Part shown: piece after piece, positions 8,423 through 16,295 of the stretch
Layout: every line of letters starts with the position of its first letter
Numbering within the stretch: position 1 is the first letter of the stretch
Source of the DNA: Arcicella rosea
GTDB taxonomy: Bacteria; Bacteroidota; Bacteroidia; Cytophagales; Spirosomataceae
Direction of reading: 5' to 3'
Length of the DNA stretch: 47,103 nt
NCBI RefSeq assembly: GCF_014204325.1
Contig: NZ_JACHKT010000039.1
Location: forward strand, 1-47,103
Notes under the pieces: model-generated
Database searches by the model: none
What the model was told of the DNA's origin: nothing
Seen by the model: only the letters and a program-made list of their open reading frames with translations
Program-made: the position numbers and the translations under genes

Positions 8423-9496
8423 CTAAGCGATTCTTTCTAATTTAATCGGATATGTTTTTTTAGAACTCCATTGTGGAACGTAAATATTTTCGTCTGAATC
8501 AACCCAAACATCATGTGGGTGCATAAATACTTGGTTGGGGTCGTCTTTGTACTGGCGTTGAAGTTTTCCGTCTTTGTAAATCGGTTCAGAACCACCCGGC
8601 GTTGATATTACCTTCATGTTTTTATCCATTACCTGAATGTAGCCTGAGTTATTCCAAGATTGGTCTGAACTTCTGTAAGCAGCCGCAAAAATATAGTCAC
8701 CATGCAATACTGGGCGACAAACGAACGTACCGGGCAAATGATATACTGCTAAAAACTTACCGTCTAAAGTAAATCTTTTCATACAAGTATGCGAACGGTC
8801 AGTGATGAGTAAAGTGGGATTCTTTTTATCACGAGTATCTACTAAAATACCATGACAAGTATCAAATTTTTCATCTGAATATTCTTTTGAGTATCCACCA
8901 AAATGACGAATGTATTTTCCTTTGCTGTCGTACTGCGTAATGTATTGTGAACCGTAACCATCGGCAACATAAATATCCCCATTAGCTGGATTAATTGCAG
9001 TTTCAGTTGGAACAAATCGGTTGGGAGATTCATAAACGCCTGTTTCTTTTGGGTACTCCAATTTCATTACTTCACGACCTTTCAAATCTGTTTTAATCAC
9101 TTGATGACGATTGTTATCACAAATAAATAAAAACTGCTCTCCGCCTTCGTTTGAAATCGTCAAACCATGTGCACCGGGATAAGTAGTTCCCCAAGCTTCT
9201 AACAATTTCCCTGATTTATCATAAATCAAAATATTGTTTTTGGTTTCATTGGTACACATAATCAAACGACCTTTGGCATCTTCAACCATTTCGTGGCAAT
9301 CATTTACGGGGTTTTTATCGGCATCCAAAACGCCCCATCCTGCCACTACTTTATACTTGTGAGAATTGTGTCCAATAACAATATTTTCCATTTTCTTTTG
9401 AATTTTATTTGCTGAAACTGAATTAACGACTAAACCAGTTCCCATCGCTAAAGTACTGGTTTTTAGAAAATTTCTTCTTGATTGATGCTCGTTCAT
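8423..9496 (-). CDS. Tat-exported NHL-repeat beta-propeller protein
   Basis: This 357-residue protein starts with a twin-arginine signal (RRNFLK at 7-12, then a hydrophobic stretch to about 28). It continues as a six-bladed NHL-type propeller with recurring blade motifs: HEMVEDAKGRLIMCTN, AHGLTISNEGGEQFLFICD, TAINPANGDIYVADGYGS, CHGILVDT and HPHDVWVDSDENIYV. Relatives are annotated as peptidyl-alpha-hydroxyglycine alpha-amidating-lyase-like or 6-bladed propeller proteins, but the real activity is usually unknown. Three bases separate it from the upstream VOC gene, so the two are co-transcribed. It belongs to the planctomycete-like minus-strand set. Confidence 0.82.
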   Translation of the reverse strand: MNEHQSRRNFLKTSTLAMGTGLVVNSVSANKIQKKMENIVIGHNSHKYKVVAGWGVLDADKNPVNDCHEMVEDAKGRLIMCTNETKNNILIYDKSGKLLEAWGTTYPGAHGLTISNEGGEQFLFICDNNRHQVIKTDLKGREVMKLEYPKETGVYESPNRFVPTETAINPANGDIYVADGYGSQYITQYDSKGKYIRHFGGYSKEYSDEKFDTCHGILVDTRDKKNPTLLITDRSHTCMKRFTLDGKFLAVYHLPGTFVCRPVLHGDYIFAAAYRSSDQSWNNSGYIQVMDKNMKVISTPGGSEPIYKDGKLQRQYKDDPNQVFMHPHDVWVDSDENIYVPQWSSKKTYPIKLERIA

Positions 9497-9499
9497 GGA

Positions 9500-9868
9500 T
9501 TATGATTTGTGATATTCGTTGAAAACTAATTTATTTCCAAAAGGGTCAATTAAGTTGATAAATCTGGCATTCCAAAAAGCTTCTTCCAATGAAGGACGGT
9601 AGTACTTGTAGGGTTTTGCCTGTAATTCTTGAAAAAAACTATCTATGTCAATACAGTTGATGAATACTTTTGCAGCAGGCGAACAATCACCAACGTGTTC
9701 GGTCAAATGAAAAGTCAATTCCTCTCTTGAAATCTGAATGTAATAGGGCATATTTTCTTCAAATTGATGAGACCAATCTTCTTTGAAACCCAGCCAATCA
9801 ATGTAAAATTCTTTAGCTTTATCAACATCAAAGATTCTCAATAAAGGAATTGTCTTTTCTATTTTCAT
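9500..9868 (-). CDS. VOC superfamily (glyoxalase/bleomycin-resistance-like) protein
   Basis: The 122-residue product has the two beta-alpha-beta-beta-beta halves of the vicinal oxygen chelate fold: IPLLRIFDVDKAKEFYIDWLGF in the first half, FINLIDPFGNKLVFNE in the second. Members bind a metal and act as glyoxalases, dioxygenases, epimerases or antibiotic-binding proteins; substrate unknown here. I start it at the ATG at 9868, after a T/A-rich leader. A longer frame reaching 9910 takes its first codons from a REP-like palindrome and is rejected. It overlaps no neighbour and lies three bases upstream of the NHL gene, probably in one transcript. Confidence 0.8.
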   Translation of the reverse strand: MKIEKTIPLLRIFDVDKAKEFYIDWLGFKEDWSHQFEENMPYYIQISREELTFHLTEHVGDCSPAAKVFINCIDIDSFFQELQAKPYKYYRPSLEEAFWNARFINLIDPFGNKLVFNEYHKS

Positions 9869-9885
9869 TTTATTTCTCTGTTCCC

Positions 9886-9910
9886 GTGGCTGGTCTCCCG
9901 ACCAGTCCAC
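9886..9910. repeat. REP-like palindrome (copy 2 of 3)
   Basis: gtggctggtc and gaccagtccac pair around the loop tccc. Relative to copy 1 it is inverted: the ccgtggctggt side faces left. It lies just upstream of the VOC start on the minus strand. Confidence 0.75.
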
Positions 9911-9964
9911 ATTGATTATCCTGAATGCTATTCAAGCAGTATTTGCAAAAATAATGTTGGCTTG

Positions 9965-9988
9965 GTGGCTGGTCGAGAGACCAGCCAC
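9965..9988. repeat. REP-like palindrome (copy 3 of 3)
   Basis: A perfect 10-bp stem, gtggctggtc / gaccagccac, with loop gaga. It lies 26 bases below the stop end of the fucosidase gene and could also act as a transcript-end stabiliser. Confidence 0.8.
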
Positions 9989-10013
9989 GGAAAAGGAATA
10001 GACCAATCTCTAC

Positions 10014-11336
10014 TTATTTCTCTAACTCAATTACATTGTCGATTTCGTTTTTATCCAAAGCCGCTACATCAAAAACAAAGTAATTATTATCTAATTTTTG
10101 GAATTTAACGGCTGTTCCATTTTTAAATAATTTTGCCGTTTTGAATGCTTGTGGGATTTTTAACATGAATTTATCATCCTTTAATTTTAATAAATGAAGA
10201 TAAATTTTGTTGCCTTTTTCGGTAACTGCTCCCCACTCTTGCGGACGAATAAATCCACCTTTTGTGCCGTAAATAGTTTCGCCATAAACTTTTGTCCAGT
10301 CACCAACTTTTGCCAAACGCTCTACAAATTCAGGCTGAATTTCACCATTGGGCATTGGGCCAACGTTTAATAAAAAGTTTGCTCCATAACCAGCAGCACG
10401 CACCAAGTAATCCACCAATTGCTTTGACGATTTATAATTATCATCTTTGATATTATAGCCCCAAGCTCCGTTGAGCGTCTCACAAGTTTCTAATGGTAAA
10501 GTAGAAATTTCTTGTCCACTCAAACCACCTTTATTTTCGCCCGGTAAATCACGTTCAAACATTTGAAAATCTTCTCCCGGAATCGGACTTAAATGGTGAT
10601 TGTTTCCGATTAAACATTGCGGTTGAAGTTTGTGAATCAAGCTATAAATTTCTTCGTATTTCCAATCAATTTTAGATTGTAAAGATTTGTCATGGTCATT
10701 ATCCAATTGGTCCCAATGTCCATCAAACCATATTGCTGATACTTCGCCGTATTTCGTCAAAAGCTCTGTCAATTGGTTTTTCATAAAATTTAAGTAACTG
10801 GCATAATCACTTTTTTTCGTGCGTCCAGTTCCTTTACCTGTTTTTCCTGTTTCGTAAGGATAATCGTCACGATACCAGTCTAATAATGAGTAATAAAAAC
10901 AAATTTTGATGCCTTGTTTGTGACATTCGTCTGCCAATTCTTTTACAATATCTCTTTTGAATGGCGTATTCATAATGTTCCAGTCCGACTGCTTGGTAGC
11001 GAAATTGCTGAAACTATCATGGTGACGAGTAATTAGAGTAATGTACTTCATGCCTGCACCTTTGGCGATGTCCACCCAAGTTTTAGCATTGAAATCAACA
11101 GGATTGAAAGCTCTTTGAAGCCTTGTATAATCTTTAACAGGAATGTTTTTATTTTGCATGACCCATTCGCCATCGCCTAAAACACTTGATAAACCCCAGT
11201 GAATGAACATTCCGAAACGGGCTTCTTCAAACGCTTTTCGGGCTTTGATGTTTTCTGGACTTGGCGTATAACCAGTCTGAGCAAAAGTGGACATACTTGC
11301 CAGTAAAACCCAAAAAGCAACTTGTATTTTTCTCAT
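10014..11336 (-). CDS. Alpha-L-fucosidase, glycoside hydrolase family 29
   Basis: The 440-residue enzyme has a signal peptide ending near FAQ. It carries the GH29 landmarks ARFGMFIHWG (about 39-48), YITLITRHHDSF (about 98-109), the SDWN motif and EVSAIWFDGHW, where Asp205 is the expected catalytic nucleophile. It should remove alpha-linked L-fucose from glycans in the periplasm or outside the cell with retention of configuration. It lies between the DUF1501 gene (73 bases upstream) and the VOC gene, so it is the one recognisable glycosidase of this planctomycete-like set and suggests that the substrate is fucosylated. Fucose uptake and breakdown genes are not in the window. Confidence 0.92.
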   Translation of the reverse strand: MRKIQVAFWVLLASMSTFAQTGYTPSPENIKARKAFEEARFGMFIHWGLSSVLGDGEWVMQNKNIPVKDYTRLQRAFNPVDFNAKTWVDIAKGAGMKYITLITRHHDSFSNFATKQSDWNIMNTPFKRDIVKELADECHKQGIKICFYYSLLDWYRDDYPYETGKTGKGTGRTKKSDYASYLNFMKNQLTELLTKYGEVSAIWFDGHWDQLDNDHDKSLQSKIDWKYEEIYSLIHKLQPQCLIGNNHHLSPIPGEDFQMFERDLPGENKGGLSGQEISTLPLETCETLNGAWGYNIKDDNYKSSKQLVDYLVRAAGYGANFLLNVGPMPNGEIQPEFVERLAKVGDWTKVYGETIYGTKGGFIRPQEWGAVTEKGNKIYLHLLKLKDDKFMLKIPQAFKTAKLFKNGTAVKFQKLDNNYFVFDVAALDKNEIDNVIELEK

Positions 11337-11409
11337 AATAATTTGTATTGTTTGTTTTCAAAAAAAGGTTTTTACCTTCATTTATACTCACTCACACTGT
11401 CCTGTTTAA

Positions 11410-12885
11410 TCAGGATAGCACCGATTGAATCACTTTTCCGCTGGTATCGGTCAGTCTAAAATTTCTTCCTTGGAATGGATAAGTAAATTCTTCGTGGTTG
11501 AAACCCAAACAGTGCATAATGGTCGCTTGCAAATCAAAAACAGAAGTACGGTCTTTGATGCCCACATAGCCCACAGGGTCGGTTTCGCCATGCGAGTAAC
11601 CGCCTTTGATACCTCCGCCTGCCATCCAAACCGTAAAAGCTTCGGTGTGATGGTCTCTTCCTTTAAAGGCAGCGGCTTTTCCTTCACGGTTTTCTGCCAT
11701 TGGCGTTCTGCCAAATTCTGCTCCCCAAACAATAAGTGTTTCGTCTAATAAACCTCTTTGTTTTAAATCTTGAATTAATGCCGTGATAGCTTTGTCAACG
11801 GTCGAACACTTTTTGCTTAATCCATTCGCAACATCCGAATCTTCTGAACCACCGCCATGCGAATCCCAACCCCAATCGAAAAGCTGTACAAAACGTACTC
11901 CTTGTTCCACTAATTTTCTGGCTAACAGACAGTTATTCGCAAAAGATTCTTTTCCCAATTGTGTGCCGTACATTTCGTGAATATAGGCAGGCTCTTTGGT
12001 AATATCCATTACTTCTGGAACAGTAGTTTGCATTCTGAAAGCCATTTCGTATTGCGAAATACGAGCTAAGGTTTCGGGGTCATGAAATTCTTCGTAAGAT
12101 TCTTGATTGATTTCCGTGATAGCATCAATCGTACTTTTACGTACATCTCGATTAATCCCTGTTGGGTCAGAAATATACAAAACGGGTTCGCCTTGATTTC
12201 TACACTGAACGCCTTGATACACCGAAGGTAAAAAACCACTTCCCCACAAAGCCTTTCCGCCATCTGGATTTTTTCCTCCAGAAGTAAGTACCATGTATCC
12301 TGGCAAATTTTGGTTTTCTGAACCCAAACCATAAGTTGCCCAAGTCCCTGTACTTGGTCGCCCCAAGCGTGCTGAACCCGTGTGAAGTAACAACTGAGCA
12401 GGAGCATGATTGAACTGGTCGGTGTACATGGCTTTGATAAAAGAAATATCGTCTGCCACGCTTTGTAAATGTGGCATTTTGTCCGACATCCACGCACCGC
12501 TTTTTCCTACTTGTTGGAATTGTGCTTGCGGCCCCATCATTTGCGGAACGCCACTGATAAAGGCAAATTTTTTCCCTTCCAGAAATGAAGGCGGACAGCT
12601 TTGTCCGTCCAATTTCATCAAGTCGGGCTTATAGTCAAATAATTCTAATTGCGAAGGAGCACCCGCCATGTGCAAGTAAATGACAGATTTGGCTTTGCCA
12701 GCAAAATGAGGCATTTTGGGCGATAATGGATTAGAAACTGAAGTATTTTGCTGCGTACTTCCACAACTTTGTAACAAAGAACCCATCGCCATCATGCCCA
12801 AACCAGTAGTACACTGCTTGAGAAAATGCCGACGAGTTTCGTAGCGAAACTTTTCAAAAAGAAGTTCCTGTTGTAAATTTTTCAT
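11410..12885 (-). CDS. DUF1501 family exported protein (sulfatase-like fold)
   Basis: The 491-residue protein carries a twin-arginine motif RRHFLKQ at about 18-24, a hydrophobic segment, and a lipobox LLQSC with Cys41, so it is probably a Tat-exported lipoprotein. Family landmarks are SVIYLHMAGAPSQLELFDYKP, DQFNHAPAQLLLHTG, FDWGWDSHGG and WGAEFGRTPM with GRDHH after it. DUF1501 proteins are distantly related to alkaline phosphatases and sulfatases and are nearly always encoded beside DUF1549/DUF1553 proteins, as here. The biochemical function is not established. The partner gene is immediately upstream (211-base gap) and the fucosidase immediately downstream. Confidence 0.88.
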   Translation of the reverse strand: MKNLQQELLFEKFRYETRRHFLKQCTTGLGMMAMGSLLQSCGSTQQNTSVSNPLSPKMPHFAGKAKSVIYLHMAGAPSQLELFDYKPDLMKLDGQSCPPSFLEGKKFAFISGVPQMMGPQAQFQQVGKSGAWMSDKMPHLQSVADDISFIKAMYTDQFNHAPAQLLLHTGSARLGRPSTGTWATYGLGSENQNLPGYMVLTSGGKNPDGGKALWGSGFLPSVYQGVQCRNQGEPVLYISDPTGINRDVRKSTIDAITEINQESYEEFHDPETLARISQYEMAFRMQTTVPEVMDITKEPAYIHEMYGTQLGKESFANNCLLARKLVEQGVRFVQLFDWGWDSHGGGSEDSDVANGLSKKCSTVDKAITALIQDLKQRGLLDETLIVWGAEFGRTPMAENREGKAAAFKGRDHHTEAFTVWMAGGGIKGGYSHGETDPVGYVGIKDRTSVFDLQATIMHCLGFNHEEFTYPFQGRNFRLTDTSGKVIQSVLS

Positions 12886-12924
12886 AGTTTATTCAATGAA
12901 TAAAAGCTTTTAGGCTTCAAAAAA

Positions 12925-13096
12925 ACAAATCCCAAATCAATATCTTTCTTTTACAATAAATTCATCCCAAATTCATTCAATCAAGTGGGACTATTGAAAA
13001 AATTCCATCCAAAATCACAAATCAAAATTCAATCTAAAATCCCACTCTATTGAAAAATTTCATCCGAAATCACAAATCCAACATCCCAAATCAAAA
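12925..13096. repeat. Degenerate direct repeats, including a copy of the DUF1553 gene end
   Basis: The gap after the DUF1553 gene repeats its own edge: the stretch around 12925-12980 resembles 13081-13132, which contains the last codons and the stop (shared words cccaaatcaa, aataaattcatcc, aaattcat). A second pair of about 55 bases in near-tandem (12991-13044 and 13048-13105) shares attgaaaaa, catcc and aaatcacaaatc. The pattern suggests slippage or local duplication. No gene is seen here. Confidence 0.5.
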
Positions 13097-15883
13097 TCAT
13101 TCTTTCATAATAAATTCATCCAAATTCAATAAAGTACTTGCTACCAATGTTTTAGCCGCCAAGTCTGGAATATTTTTTGGTTTGATATTATCGTCTGGAC
13201 AAATGTTAAGTAGTTTTTCAGCCTCTGTTCTATTTTTCTGATACGTTTGAAAAGTAGTAGAATAAAGCTTTTTCAAGACCGCCAATTTCTTCTCGGAAAT
13301 CGTTTTGCACATCGTAAATTGGTACGTATTGCTAATCTGTTCGTCGAGCGTCCCTCCTACTTTATCCATTTTTTTTGCCAGATGTTTGGCACATTCCAGA
13401 TACACAGGGTCATTCAAAGTAACGAGTGCTTGCAAAGGCGTATTGGTACGGATTCTTCTTGCCAAACAAATATCACGATTCGCCCCATCGAAAGTAATCA
13501 TTGAAGGATAAGGCGTTGAGCGTCGCCAATAAGTATATAAAGCTCTTCGATATTGATCTTCATTTTCGCTGGTTTTCCAAGCCATACTGCTGTAAGGCGT
13601 GTTCCAAATGCCATCAGGCTGATAAGGCATTACACTTTTTCCATACATTTTTTGGCTTAATAAACCACTCACCAACAAAGCTTGGTCACGGATTTGTTCT
13701 GCCGACAAACGCACTCTTGGTCCACGAGCCAACAAACGATTCATCGGGTCTTTATCTAACAAATCTTGATTCGCTTTTGAATCTTGCTGATAAGTAGCCG
13801 ACATCACGATTTCTTTCAATAATTTTTTAGGTTTCCATTGATACTCATCCATGAATTTTACCGCTAAAAAATCTAACAAATCCGCATTGGTTGGCGTAAA
13901 ACCTTGTGTACCAAAATCTTCTAAGGTTTCGACTAAACCTGTTCCAAAAATTTGTTCCCAAAAACGATTAACAGCTACTCGGGCTGTTAATGGATTTTCT
14001 TTACTTCCCAGCCACATTGCTAAACCCAAGCGATTTTTGGGTGCATTTTCGGGTAATTTACCTAAAGAAGCAGGAATATCTGGTTGAACAAATGTCGTTT
14101 TTGCTAACCAATTGCCTCGCTCCCACACATGAGTTTGACGAGCATACTCTTTTGGCGAATCAAGCATCACGGGCGTATTTTCTGTATTGGCACTGACCAA
14201 TGCCAAAAATTCCTTTTTCTTTTCAGCATAATCCGCCCTTCCCTTGCCCGGAAATTCGGGTAATAAGGTAAAACTTCCGATGATACAAGTACTTTGGTCG
14301 GGTTTTACTTTAGCATTTTTAAAAGTTAAATACCAGTCTTGGCGACCGTTCATTACTGGCAAATCATATAATTGATAATCCCAAGAATTTGTCCAACCGC
14401 CTTTTTGGGTAGTATCTAATTTTATGGTTGTGAGTACTTTGCCCGTTAAAGAACCTAAGTGAATTTCCATTAAGGTCGGACTTCCAGTTTTATTTCCGTA
14501 AGCTACCAATAATTGGCGTTTACCCGTCAAGGGCAAGGATTTGAATCGTACCGAACCGCCATTTCTAATTCCCAAGTACTTGGTATCTGCCAATGCTCCA
14601 TTAATAAATTGGTCGCCTGAATGTGGATGAATTTTAGGTTCTAAAAATGTCAAATACTGACTAATTTCTTGCTCTTTGGCTGTGCCAAAATTGTTTTTTA
14701 TCCAATGTTGTAAATCTGTTAATTTCGCTTTGTCCTCAGGCTTTGTGAATTGACGGAGATAAGGCGAATCGTCAGGAATGTCTTCGTCACGAGTATTATA
14801 AAAAAACGCCATTGATTTATAATAATCTTCGTGCCGAATGGGGTCATAAGGATGCGAATGACATTGCACGCAAGCAAAAGTAGTTGATTGAAAAACCTCC
14901 CAAGTCGTGTTTACTCTATCGACCATAGTGGCATTTCTAAACTCTTCATCATCCGTTCCGCCTTCGTCATTATTGACAGTATTCCGATGAAAAGCCGTAG
15001 CGATGTACTGTTCTTCAGTAGGATTTTTCAATAAATCGCCTGCCAACTGTTCTTTTATGAATTGGTTATAAGGCAAATCTTTGTTAAAAGCTTTAATCAC
15101 ATAATCTCGATACTGCCAAATATTTCTGCCTTCGTCTTTTTCGTAGCCTTTGGTATCCGAATACCTTGCCATATCGAGCCACATTCCTGCCCAACGTTCG
15201 CCGTACTGCGGAGAAGCCAGTAAAGAATCGACTACTTTTTCGTAGGCGTTGTCGGCATCATCTTTCAAAAAATCCTGAATTTGTTTTTCGGTAGGTGGTA
15301 AACCCGTCAAATCTAAAAATACTCTTCTGAGCAAAATCGACTTTTCTGCTTGTTTTGAAGGACTTAATCCTTCCTCATCCAATTTATTTTTTACGAAATA
15401 ATCAATGTCATTTTTCTCCCATTTACTCGAAAACAAACTCAATAAACCAGCAAAAAAGCCTTTGTTAGGTACTTTTGGCATTTCTGGTTTTACAAAAGCC
15501 CAGTGCTCGCCCCAATTTGCTCCTTGATTCACCCATTTTGTCAAGATTTCAATTTCCTCTTTTTTCAACGGTTCTTTTTTCAAAGGCATTCTTTCCTCTG
15601 GGTCTTTGTGCGTCAGACGAATGATAAATTCAGAATGTTTGGCATCGCCCGGAATAATGGCAGGTTTGCCCGACTCCGTTTTGCCCAAAGCCTCCTCACG
15701 AAACAACAAACTAAATCCACCTTGTTTTTTCACGCCACCGTGACAAGCAATGCAATGTTTGTTCAGAATCGGTTTTACTTCTGTGCTGTAATTTACTTTG
15801 TTGGCTTCTCCCAAAAATGAATACACAGAATATCCTCCGATAGTGATAATACTACTGATGAAGAGTAATTTATTCGTATTCAT
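13097..15883 (-). CDS. Cytochrome c / DUF1549 / DUF1553 (PSCyt1-PSCyt2-PSD1) protein
   Basis: The 928-residue protein has an N-terminal membrane or signal segment (about 5-25). A heme c site CIACH (44-48) lies in a PSCyt1 domain with KQGGFSLLFREEAL and ERMPLKKEPL. DUF1549 follows (RRVFLDLTGLPPTEKQIQDFL, then GERWAGMWLDMARYSDTKGYEKD), with a HRNTVNNDEGGTDDEEFRN block. DUF1553 is C-terminal (TARVAVNRFWEQIFGTGLVETLEDFG, then RGPRVRLSAEQIRDQALLVSGLL, and NTPLQALVTLNDP). A second CVQCH motif occurs at the end of DUF1549. These proteins are abundant in Planctomycetes and are linked to polysaccharide use, but their reaction is not established. It is the first gene of the minus-strand set. Confidence 0.9.
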   Translation of the reverse strand: MNTNKLLFISSIITIGGYSVYSFLGEANKVNYSTEVKPILNKHCIACHGGVKKQGGFSLLFREEALGKTESGKPAIIPGDAKHSEFIIRLTHKDPEERMPLKKEPLKKEEIEILTKWVNQGANWGEHWAFVKPEMPKVPNKGFFAGLLSLFSSKWEKNDIDYFVKNKLDEEGLSPSKQAEKSILLRRVFLDLTGLPPTEKQIQDFLKDDADNAYEKVVDSLLASPQYGERWAGMWLDMARYSDTKGYEKDEGRNIWQYRDYVIKAFNKDLPYNQFIKEQLAGDLLKNPTEEQYIATAFHRNTVNNDEGGTDDEEFRNATMVDRVNTTWEVFQSTTFACVQCHSHPYDPIRHEDYYKSMAFFYNTRDEDIPDDSPYLRQFTKPEDKAKLTDLQHWIKNNFGTAKEQEISQYLTFLEPKIHPHSGDQFINGALADTKYLGIRNGGSVRFKSLPLTGKRQLLVAYGNKTGSPTLMEIHLGSLTGKVLTTIKLDTTQKGGWTNSWDYQLYDLPVMNGRQDWYLTFKNAKVKPDQSTCIIGSFTLLPEFPGKGRADYAEKKKEFLALVSANTENTPVMLDSPKEYARQTHVWERGNWLAKTTFVQPDIPASLGKLPENAPKNRLGLAMWLGSKENPLTARVAVNRFWEQIFGTGLVETLEDFGTQGFTPTNADLLDFLAVKFMDEYQWKPKKLLKEIVMSATYQQDSKANQDLLDKDPMNRLLARGPRVRLSAEQIRDQALLVSGLLSQKMYGKSVMPYQPDGIWNTPYSSMAWKTSENEDQYRRALYTYWRRSTPYPSMITFDGANRDICLARRIRTNTPLQALVTLNDPVYLECAKHLAKKMDKVGGTLDEQISNTYQFTMCKTISEKKLAVLKKLYSTTFQTYQKNRTEAEKLLNICPDDNIKPKNIPDLAAKTLVASTLLNLDEFIMKE

Positions 15884-16295
15884 AAAAATTTATTGAGTGA
15901 TTTCTTAATCTATTGAGTGATTGATTGAATGAGTGATTTAGTGATTAAAAATATTTATTAATCTGTACAATGTTTAATTCTGATTACTTAACAAAGTCCT
16001 AAGTGATAATCTATTTTCACTCAGAACAATCCGTAGCGGCAACCCTTTCGGTTGCACGTCCATTGTAGCGGCAACTCCAAGGGTTGCCGCTACAATGATA
16101 AAAAAAGTATTCTTCAATCAGATTTTTAAAACTTGAGCCATTACTTCTAATACTAATGCAATTAATACACTTCAAAATAGTAGAATAATTTTTAAAATGC
16201 TGTCTGTAATTGCAGTGAAAAAGCGATAAACTGAATGTTTTAGGCAAGGACATTTCCTTTACTCAGCATTCTGCACTCACAATTCGCAACTCATG
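15884..16295. other. Intergenic region with a TGAGTGATT-rich stretch and a REP-like palindrome
   Basis: Near 15893-15945 the words attgagtgattt and gagtgatt recur several times just upstream of the DUF1553 gene. The palindrome at 16062-16096 is listed separately. I see no convincing -33/-7 promoter. A 78-codon frame on the minus strand here is built partly from the palindrome and shows no family, so I do not call a gene. Confidence 0.55.
16062..16096. repeat. REP-like palindrome of the tgtagcggcaac type
   Basis: attgtagcggcaac (16062-16075) and gttgccgctacaat (16083-16096) form a perfect 14-bp stem with the loop tccaagg. A half copy, gtagcggcaacccttt, lies just before it at 16033-16047. The GC-rich core stands out from its surroundings, as expected of a dispersed repeat. 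Confidence 0.75.

Noticed and set aside
9869-9910. N-terminal extension of the VOC protein from an ATG at 9910
   Set aside because: These codons come from a REP-like palindrome and do not belong to the fold; the ATG at 9868 starts the conserved domain.
11425-12497. Several reading frames of 65-143 codons on both strands within the DUF1501 gene
   Set aside because: They are shadows of the DUF1501 frame, with no domain sense, and the DUF1501 protein matches its family along its full length.
13247-15820. Plus-strand frames opposite the DUF1553 gene
   Set aside because: They are antisense shadows; the minus-strand protein has all domains intact.
16017-16253. 78-codon minus-strand reading frame
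   Set aside because: It runs through the tgtagcggcaac palindrome, resembles no family, and has no plausible neighbours.
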